Below, piece by piece: positions 56,405-64,000 of a stretch of DNA of 64,000 nt. The translations under genes and the position numbers were made by a program. The notes under the pieces were generated by a model, which worked only from the letters and a program-made list of their open reading frames with translations, had not been told where the DNA came from and made no database searches. How positions within the stretch are numbered: position 1 is the first letter of the stretch; each line of letters starts with the position of its first letter. Origin of the DNA: Micropterus salmoides (Eukaryota > Chordata > Actinopteri > Centrarchiformes > Centrarchidae); contig NW_024040152.1 of assembly GCF_014851395.1 (NCBI RefSeq), positions 17,275,308-17,339,307 on the forward strand, read 5' to 3'.

Positions 56405-57362
56405 ATGGGTCTCTCACTGTCAGTGTGGCCGTACAGCAGGGCAGACGACAGCCCTGCCTCCTCTTCATCAGCTTTCCTTTCGCTGGCTGCTCCAACCTCC
56501 TCTCGCCTCGAGGTCACTCTGAACTCCTCTCCGGTCACTCCAGGAGACGGTCGCTCGCACTGGAGCACAGTCCACCGCTCTCCTCACTTCCTGCTGTCTG
56601 CCTGCAAACAAGAAGTGACACGTTCACCTGTTGAGCGGAGCAGCGATGGGGTGAGGGCGGAGATGGGGGTGAAGAGTGGGCTTCATGTCTGGGAGGTGCT
56701 GTGGAGCCCCAAACACAGAGGGAGTCATGCCGTCTTGGGCGTCTCCTGGCAGAACTGCCCTTTGCAGGCCTCAGGGTACAACGTGCTGGTGGGTGGAGAC
56801 TTGCAGTCCTGGGGCTGGGAGCTCAAAACTAATCAGCTGTGGCATGCTGGACAGATTCTGGGACTTTATCCAGGAACGAGGAAGAGGTGTCACTCTGAGG
56901 CTGCTGAGTCTCCCACTCCATTACACACAAAGGCGGCAGAGACACCTCTCCCCATTCCTGAGCGCATCCTTCTAGTCCTGGACGCAGATGCAGGGACTGT
57001 GGGATTCATTGTTGCCGGCAGCTTCCTCGGCGTGGCTTTTAAAGACCTTCCTAGTAGAGTGGAGCTGTTCCCGGCAGTGAGCAGCGTGAGAGGAGGAGCC
57101 AGCATACGACTACGATACCTGAACGGTGCCACACGTGAGTGTCATGTTTTACGCAAATCAGCTTTGGTTAGATCTGATTGGTTCTTACAACACATAAGCT
57201 AACAGAGTTTTTCTTTCTCTCTCCTTCCCAGGTGATCCCCCTGCCCTGATGGCTTTATGTGGACTGTCAATTCAACATTTTTTAGGGCAACAAAGGCAGA
57301 ATCAAATGCACAAACTGCCTCTACCCTCTTGTCTCCAACACTACCTGCTTTCTAGTCAGTAA
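56405..57362 (+). CDS. SPRY domain and SOCS box protein (SPSB family)
   Basis: Exon 1 (56405-57134) and exon 2 (57232-57362) join in phase 1 to 286 residues. The SPRY domain runs from about residue 85 to 240: SGLHVWEVLWSPKHRGSHAV, then GYNVLVGGDLQSWGWELKTN, GTVGFIVAGSFLGVAFKDLP and IRLRYLNG. The SOCS box follows in exon 2: an elongin BC box around ALMALCGLSIQHFLG and a Cul5-box-type LPLPSCLQHYLL. Family members are substrate receptors of Cullin-5 ubiquitin ligases and recognise short peptide motifs through the SPRY face. Compared with SPSB1/4 there is an insertion of roughly 25 residues before IPERILLVLDADAG and a more divergent N-terminus. The BC box has glycine where LCR is usual. Which SPSB paralogue it is remains open. 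An AATAAA follows at 57705-57710. Confidence 0.9.
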
Positions 57363-57949
57363 CACTTAAGCATATGTACACACACACACAATAGGAAACA
57401 TTTTGTAAACTGTACCAAGAATTTACAGAACATTTCCTTTTGATATGAAAAATTATGTACATAATTATTTCTTATTTATTAAAATGTAAAATATACACAG
57501 TTCACTGATAATATTTTGACAGGTGTTTACACAGTGAGTTGGGAGGATATTATACTGCTGTTTCTTATTTTACACATGTGAAAGAAGTTAGCCTTCAGAG
57601 CTTTTTTTTCCTAAACCTAACCTAATTTTGTTGTCTAAATCTAACCAAGTAGTAAGTAACCTGAGGGCAAAAGCATTCTTTATTTTACTCATTAATAACT
57701 CCCAAATAAACTGTATATATTGAATTTCTGAATTCATTTGTACTGCTCTATGAACAAACTGATTAAATTAATTTGTATCTGACTCAGATTCCTGGCTGCT
57801 AGCTCAGCTGCTACAGTGCCAATTCCTTTAACTTTTTAATTAAAGTAGCCTATTTATCATGTTTTTTCCAACGGCCAGACTTAAGAAGGTGAGGAGTGTA
57901 CACTTAAGTCTACCAGTAATGGAAAATATTTAGTATCACAACGGACATA
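57363..57949 (+). other. 3' untranslated region and flank of the SPSB-type gene
   Basis: AT-rich sequence with a polyadenylation signal at 57705-57710; no further coding sequence. Confidence 0.5.
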
Positions 57950-59880
57950 CAGTGGGGGAAATAAGTATTTGACCCCTTGCTGATTTTGCAGGTTTGCCCA
58001 CTTACAAAGAATGCAACAATCTACAATTTTAATCATATGTACATTCTAACAGTGAAAGACAGAATCCCAAAGAAAATTCCAGAAAATCACATCATATGAA
58101 TTTCTAAAAATTGATAACCATCTGATGAGGAAAAACAAGTATATGACCCCCTACCAAACAGCAAGTATTCTGGCTCCTACAAGCCAGTTAGTCTTTCTTT
58201 AAGACACAGCCCCAATCCCAACCAATTATCTACATAAAATACACCTGCCTCACCTCGTTACCTGTATAAAAGACACCTGTCAACACCCAAACAACCAGCA
58301 TCCAACATCAGCACCATGGGCAAGACCAAAGAGCTTTCTACGGACATCAGGGACAAGATTGTTGATCTGCACAAGGCTGGGATGGGCTACAAGAGAATCG
58401 GAAAGCAACTTGGAGAGAAAAGATCATATGAATTTATTAAAATTGATAACCATCTGATGAGGAAAAACAAGTATTTGACCCCCTGGACAAACAGCATGTT
58501 AATATTTTGTAGAAAAGCCATTATTGGCCAGCACAGATGTCAAACGGTTTTTATAGTTGGTGACAAGGTTTGTGCACATTTCGGCAGGGATGTTGGCCCA
58601 CTCCTCCCTGCAGACAGCCTCCAAATCATTCAGGTTCCGAGGTTGTCGCCTGGCAACTCGAATTTTAAGCTCCCTCCAAAGATTTTCAATTGGATTCAGG
58701 TCTGGAGACTGGCTAGGCCACTCCAGAACCTTGATGTGCTTCTTCTTCAGCCACTCCTTTGTTGCTTTGGCGGTGTGCTTAGGGTCGTTGTCGTGCTGAA
58801 ACACCCATCCTCGACCCATCTTCAGCTCTCTCACTGAGGGAAGGAGATGTTGGTCCAGAATTCCACGATACATGGCCCTGTCCATCCTCCCCTCAATACG
58901 ATGGAGTTGTCCCGTCCCCTTGGCTGAAAAGCACCCCCAAAGCATGATGTTGCCACCACCATGCTTGACGGTGGGGATGGTGTTCTTTGGGTTGTACTCG
59001 GTGTTCTTTGCCCTCCAAACACGACGAGTTGAGGCCAAAAAGTTCTATTTTGGTCTCATCTGACCACATCACCTTCTTCCAGGCCTCTTCTGAGTCGTCC
59101 AGGTGGTGAATGGCGAACTTCATGCGGGCCTGTACATGTTTCTTCTTGAGCAGGGGGACCTTGCGTGTGCTGCAGGATTTCAATCCATGACGGCGTAGTG
59201 TGTTACCAACCGTTTCTTTGTAACTGTGGTCCCAGCTGCCTTCAGTTGATTCATCAGTTCCCCCTTGTGGTTTTGGGATGATTCCTCACCGTTCGCATGA
59301 TCAGGGACACCCCACGAGGCGAGATCTTGTGTGGAGGCCCAGACCGAGGGAGGTTGGCGGTGGTGTGGTGCTTCTTCCATTTCCTGATAACTGCACCGAC
59401 AGTTGATCTTTTCTCTCCAAGTTGCTTTCCGATTCTCTTGTAGCCCATCCCAGCCTTGTGCAGATCAACAATCTTGTCCCTGATGTCCGTAGAAAGCTCT
59501 TTGGTCTTGCCCATGGTGCTGATGTTGGATGCTGGTTGTTTGGGTGTTGACAGGTGTCTTTTATACAGGTAACGAGGTGAGGCAGGTGTATTTTATGTAG
59601 ATAATTGGTTGGGATTGGGGCTGTGTCTTAAAGAAAGACTAACTGGCTTGTAGGAGCCAGAATACTTGCTGTTTGGTAGGGGGTCATATACTTGTTTTTC
59701 CTCATCAGATGGTTATCAATTTTTAGAAATTCATATGATGTGATTTTCTGGAATTTTCTTTGGGATTCTGTCTTTCACTGTTAGAATGTACATATGATTA
59801 AAATTGTAGATTGTTGCATTCTTTGTAAGTGGGCAAACCTGCAAAATCAGCAAGGGGTCAAATACTTATTTCCCCCACTG
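57950..59880 (-). mobile_element. Tc1-type transposon with a 477-bp inverted duplication of its 5' end
   Basis: Ends CAGTGGGGGAAATAAGTATT and its inverse lie between TA dinucleotides (57948-57949 and 59881-59882). The transposase lies on the minus strand. The left 477 bases (57950-58426) look like an exact inverse copy of the right 477 bases (59404-59880), including the transposase start codon and its first 36 or so codons. That is far longer than a normal Tc1 terminal repeat. Just after it, ATATGAATTTATTAAAATTG resumes the original inner part of the other end. Confidence 0.85.
58499..59514 (-). pseudogene. Tc1-type transposase, frameshifted
   Basis: From 59514 the frame reads MGKTKELSTDIRDKIVDLHK, AGMGYKRIGKQLGEKRSTVG (paired-type helix-turn-helix DNA binding). 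It breaks near 59260 and again near 59000. Catalytic motifs of the DDE domain are present in pieces: VMWSDETKIELFG (59183-58893 frame), then VFQHDNDPKHTAKAT and SPDLNPIENLWRELK in the frame 59038-58499, ending in STKY and stop. The frame changes prevent a working enzyme. The plus-strand frame 58316-58837 is a chimera of the copied N-terminus and antisense sequence. Confidence 0.85.
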
Positions 59881-60059
59881 TAGTAGTACTAATAGCATAG
59901 ACCAGGTACATTATTGCACACAGCAAATCTTTGTTAAATCCTACTTTAATAAAAATAACTATAATAACTAAATGTTGTTTGCTTGTTTGTTTGTGTTTTT
60001 TGTTCCACGTTGTGTCCGTGTAGCATCATTGTCAAACGGCACACCGTTGTCATGACAAC

Positions 60060-60172
60060 AGCGGGACAGGAAGGAATGCCCGCGCATGTGACGTCATGTC
60101 ACGTGAGCGCTCCTGGAAAACTGACAAGAAAAGATTAAAGTTTGCTTTAAAATATAAAGTCCAAGACCTCCT
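60060..60172 (+). promoter_or_regulatory. Probable msh5 promoter and untranslated leader exon
   Basis: A full CRE-type TGACGTCA (60089-60096) is followed by an E-box CACGTG (60100-60105), and a leader exon probably ends at CCTCCT|GTAAGT (60172). The acceptor CCTGTCTAG at 60835 precedes the start codon by 12 bases. Motifs are seen; promoter activity and the start site are inferred. Confidence 0.4.
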
Positions 60173-60374
60173 GTAAGTATATGTTAGCTAACTTAATGTG
60201 GCTTGGCTCAAGGTAGCTATTTTACAGTAGCTAGCTTGGCTAAATGGTAGCTAATTTGGATTAACTCCGTTTTATTGGCTAATTGATTAACCTAGACAGC
60301 TAACTAAGTTAGCTAAAAGTTTGTTTTTGAAGGTTTGATGATGTGGGTTGTATTGTCAAATAACTGATGTAGAG

Positions 60375-60789
60375 CAGGGGTTTTCAAAGTCTGAGACTGT
60401 GGAAGTTAGTGTTTGATCAGTGGTAATTTTATCTTTTAGCTTATTTAATATTTTAGTTCTATCTTGCATCTATCAATCTAGATGGGTTTAAATATGTGTT
60501 ATTGTTTCAGTGTTGAGCCTTGTCAAAGGAAAGTTTCTGTTAACCTTTGACAGACAATGAAGATACTTTATGTTATTAATCTCTGCAAATGTGGGAAAAA
60601 CTGTAAAATTCCCCCAAACTACTGAGTCCCTGAACAATGCCTTTAACCAAAGCACACACATTTAGGCTTTTCTATATCTCCTCTGGTTAATTAATGATAT
60701 AATTGTGGAAAAAAAAAAAATCACGGAGCCTCCCATTAAACTGTTTGGAGCCCCCTGGGGAGCCCCGCCTCCCGCTTTGAAATCCTCTG
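60375..60789. mobile_element. hAT (Charlie-like) MITE in the msh5 leader intron
   Basis: Ends CAGGGGTTTTCAAAG and CTTTGAAATCCTCTG are inverted, and perfect 8-base ATGTAGAG duplications flank them (60367-60374 and 60790-60797). 415 bp, non-coding. It ends 46 bases before the acceptor of the first coding exon. Confidence 0.8.
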
Positions 60790-60847
60790 ATGTAGAGCAT
60801 TACATTATTAGCTTAAACGGACTGTTCCTGTCTAGAATTAACTGGTC

Positions 60848-63800
60848 ATGGCATCACTGGAAAGTCTGGGAGGAGGAGGGTTAGTTTTTGGTCCCCCGGG
60901 CATGAATGAAGATGAAGAAGAGGAGGAAGACCAATCTGTGGTAAGTTCAGGCGTCACGCTCTCCAACAGGGTAGTGGATAGTCGTAACAGTCAGATTCAT
61001 ACTCCTGTATTTGTTTATCACCAGGTTTTACTGAGTGTTTTAGCCCAGCAGGGACAGGTGGGCCTCTGCTTCTATGACAGTAAGGACTCCTCTTTACACT
61101 ACATGATGGACACTCCTGACAACTACGAGCTCCACCTGCTGGCTAGAGGTAAACATTACACAGCCTGCTGCACAGTCTCTAACCCCAAATAGATTAGGTT
61201 TATGGCTTTCATGTATTTTAAATAGCTCAAAAATGACAACTGTGTATATAAACTGGTGCTTGCCATACTTTACTGTATGTAGCTTGTATCCACTTTTGTC
61301 TGTTGTTTAGTCATTCTGGAGGTTAGTCCCCATGTAATAATTACCAGTGCAAAGCAGGAGCTCTGCATGACACGCTTCCTGCAACAACTTGGTGAGTGCT
61401 GGGAGACAAGAATTATCTTGCTATAGGGAGGGGAAACAGAAAAATGTCACACATGGTACGGGACATGTAGTTTCTGGGTCAAGGGAATGCAATGAGATTA
61501 GGGCTGCTTGACACTTCAGCTAGCTAATGTGATAAGGGAGAAGAGTGATTTAATAGCTATTACAAACCGCTTTATAAGACGTTTACTGATTACCCTATAG
61601 TGAAAAAATTCTACCATGTGAAACTACTGCTATTTTCCATCTGTTGTATCCCAGGTTCAAATCCAGACTACAACCCAGAGGTGGTTACTTATCCATATGT
61701 TGACTTTGGTAAACAGACACCCACAAATGATATACAAATGTCCTTATTAATTTTAAGCGGGGTTTCTGCAATAATTTGCATGATTTTTTCACAATGAACA
61801 GATTGATTTTGAGTCAGTTTTTGAATGATGCAGGTCTGGAGCTTGGTAAGCAGAGGCTACTTTCTGCCCATCTGCCTTTCCTTCCTGCCTCCCTTTCAGA
61901 GAGAGAAAAAATGTCCTACCTCTCCTCCTGTATGTCCTTTGACTCTCCCCTGATGGTGAGCCAGCTGTCTACGGATCATCCCATCCGTCACTCGATCGTT
62001 GTCCATCATTTTCTTGTGTATATGTGTGTTGATGTTTGTGTTGTGTACATCTGTTGGGTAGCTGAGGGCAGTGGGCGCTCTGCTGAAATGTCTGGACAGG
62101 AGGAGAGTAGGAGTGGAGCTGGAAGACAGCAGTGTTGGAGTTCCTATCCTACAGTTTCACGCCTACACACTGTAAGACACACATTAATGTGGCCAAGCAC
62201 ACACATAGGAGAGTGATTACACATTTTCCACAATGAGTTTTGTCAATGAATAGTGATTTTTCACTGCTCTCTGTTTAGCTAAACAGGTTTTAGTCTGTCT
62301 AACAGGCAGCAGTAGCATTCATTGGTGTACATCTACTGAGTTACATTTTACATTACATCTCTGTTCTCTATCTACCAGCAAACCAAACCCATCTCATGTG
62401 ATGCAGAAGTTTTAACGAATGAAAATGTTTCTTCTCTGAAATGTGCTTCATCCCATTATAGTAAAAGCGTTGTTTGCATTGACCGAGACACCTACAGGTA
62501 AAAGTGTTCAAGCAAAGTCTCCATTATAAATTGTCCTTTTCCAGTATGTTTCCCTAAAAGCTGACACTGATCTCTTAAATCTCTCGTTAATCGTTCCCTG
62601 TTCCACAACTAAAACAGATGTATAGTATATTTTAATTTGACTATTACGTGCTTACCTTGGATCTAACTTTTGCTTTCCTGCCTTTGTTTTGTTTTTGTTT
62701 TAGATTTAATTTGCCATTGTGGTTTGGCACCTTTTGTGATCAACACTGTATTTCTGTAAAATAAAGAATTAAAATGTGCTAAAGTTGTATAAAATGTGAT
62801 ATTCAAATTGGATTCACTATTAGGTTAAGCAGGCAAAACATATAAAAAGAGACAAGGGGTGGTTGAGACATCACCATTCGTATTGGTATTTGTTCCAGTG
62901 TACTGCAGATCTTTAAATCAGAACTTCACCCATCAGTGTACAAGCTCCATTCAGGTGAAAAGGAAGGACTCAGTCTTTATGGTATGTGGCCCTGAAGGTA
63001 GCATTCAGGACATTATCTTTTAGTCTTATTTAATGGTATTTACATGAACTCCTTATTATTATGTGTCACAGGGATACTGAACCGCTGTAGGTGCAAGTTT
63101 GGCTCCAAACTGCTACGGTGAGAAACACCTCTTGTGATAGTCCAGTCACGCAACAAAAAAATTATTTGCTGTTACTTTATCACAAGAGAATATAATTCTT
63201 TTATTATTACTTTTAGCAGGTCATCAGTATCCAGTTTAACTAAGCTGATGTCTTTGCCACTATGGTCTATAACAGTTTATATTGTTCATATGAGAAATTG
63301 ATGTCAGATTCCTCTGGTAGTGTTGCAGCACCACCATTACTACTACTGGTACTATGAATGCAACTGATAGGTTTATAGCTAATTTAATAAACAGGAAATT
63401 CAAAGTGCTCTATATAATGCTTAAAGCACAATAATTATAAATATAACAATAACTACTTCAAAAGTTGATTTATTGTTGATTTATTAGGAATATTCAGTCC
63501 ATTAGAAACAAACAAAAAATCAGACCGAAGATTTGTATTTGTCTTAATTCCATACTATGATTATTGTGGGAATGTACATTTATGTAATTCTCCCTTTTGT
63601 CTTTACATGACCATTATTTTTTGCATACACGCCACATCTGTTTAACTCTGGTTATTGTCCGATTGGAAGATGTAAACTTTGCAAGTTTGTGCTGTTTGCT
63701 TTACAGTAAGTGTGAGTGATTTCCTGTCTTCTCTCAGCCAGTGGTTTATGCGGCCAACGCAGGACCTGGCTGTGTTACACAGGAGACAGGAAGTGATTCG

Positions 63801-63876
63801 TTTCTTCACGTCACCACGGAACTCTGACGCCTTGAGCACCCTGCAGGCTTCGCTACGCAACATCACTAACATACCA
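60848..63876 (+). CDS. msh5: MutS homologue 5 (meiotic crossover factor), first ten coding exons
   Basis: Exons 60848-60940, 61025-61148, 61311-61391, 61655-61708, 61834-61955, 62062-62171, 62462-62497, 62899-62981, 63072-63117 and 63738-63876 have canonical splice sites and an unbroken frame. Landmarks match vertebrate MSH5 in order: the acidic N-terminus (EDEEEEEDQ), VGLCFYDSKDSSLHYMMDTP, VIITSAKQELCMTRFLQQL, LELGKQRLLSAHLPFLP, DRRRVGVELED, CIDRDTY, VLQIFKSELHPSVYK, GLSLYGILNRCRCKFGSKLL and WFMRPTQDLAVLHRRQEVIR. This covers the connector/lever N-terminal half. The ATPase domain lies beyond the window. MSH5 pairs with MSH4 as a clamp that stabilises meiotic recombination intermediates. In mammals msh5 sits in the MHC class III region. 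No lesion seen. Confidence 0.95.
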
Positions 63877-64000
63877 GTAACAACTCTGTCCAATGACCTA
63901 CTTTTTTTCTCCACATCTGTGACCATTTATCCCCTTAAGTGCCTTGTCACAACATGAACGTAGAAGTTATGACTCTGCCTAAAGCCGGTCTGTGCTTGTG

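Noticed and set aside
56380..57132. Minus-strand frames over the SPSB exon
   Set aside because: Antisense shadows of the GC-rich SPRY coding exon.
58316..58837. 173-codon plus-strand frame starting MGKTKELSTD
   Set aside because: It begins as a copied transposase N-terminus and continues through antisense transposase sequence. It is a by-product of the inverted duplication, not a gene.

Overview
This window is nuclear DNA of a ray-finned (teleost) fish. Reasons: intron-containing vertebrate genes, paired MHC class II alpha/beta genes of teleost type (alpha-1 domain with its own cysteine pair, a beta signal peptide followed by an NST glycan site in beta-1), and a transposon load typical of teleosts (L2-type LINEs, a Penelope-like element, a DIRS element, Tc1/mariner, hAT and TTAA elements, tRNA-derived SINEs). 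No bacterial features, RNA genes or CRISPR arrays were seen.

Layout. 0-2.6 kb: traces of an unidentified minus-strand gene. 2.6-19 kb: repeat-rich and without host genes that I can support (LTR-like sequence, a TTAA element with an L2 LINE nested in it, a second LINE, an IS630/Tc1-type element, a Tc1 relic). 19.5-53.3 kb: a tandem array of MHC class II alpha-beta units, all on the + strand and in very different states. There is an orphan beta 3' end (19.6 kb), unit A (22.3-27.7 kb, clearly dead), unit B (34.4-39.7 kb, alpha gene without its Ig exon and beta gene frameshifted at the membrane exon), unit C (42.3-51.0 kb, both genes with complete open reading frames of 241 and 245 residues), and a decayed beta relic (52.2-53.3 kb). 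Shared transposons, and insertions present in one unit but absent at the paralogous site of another, show that A and B are closer to each other than to C. 54.6-57.4 kb: a two-coding-exon SPRY/SOCS-box gene (SPSB family). 57.95-59.88 kb: a Tc1 element with a rearranged end. 60.8 kb to the end: the first ten coding exons of msh5 (meiotic MutS homologue), which runs off the right edge.

How it fits together. Unit C supplies the only apparently complete class II alpha/beta heterodimer here (signal peptide, peptide-binding domain, Ig domain, membrane anchor in each chain). Unit B is the most interesting part. Its alpha reading frame stays open and splice-compatible after exact loss of the Ig exon, while its beta chain would end before the membrane segment. 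Msh5 lies in the MHC class III region of mammals, so its position about 10 kb from class II genes is a possible trace of ancient MHC linkage. All exon calls are by eye from splice sites, phase and remembered family features; no database search or transcript evidence was available.
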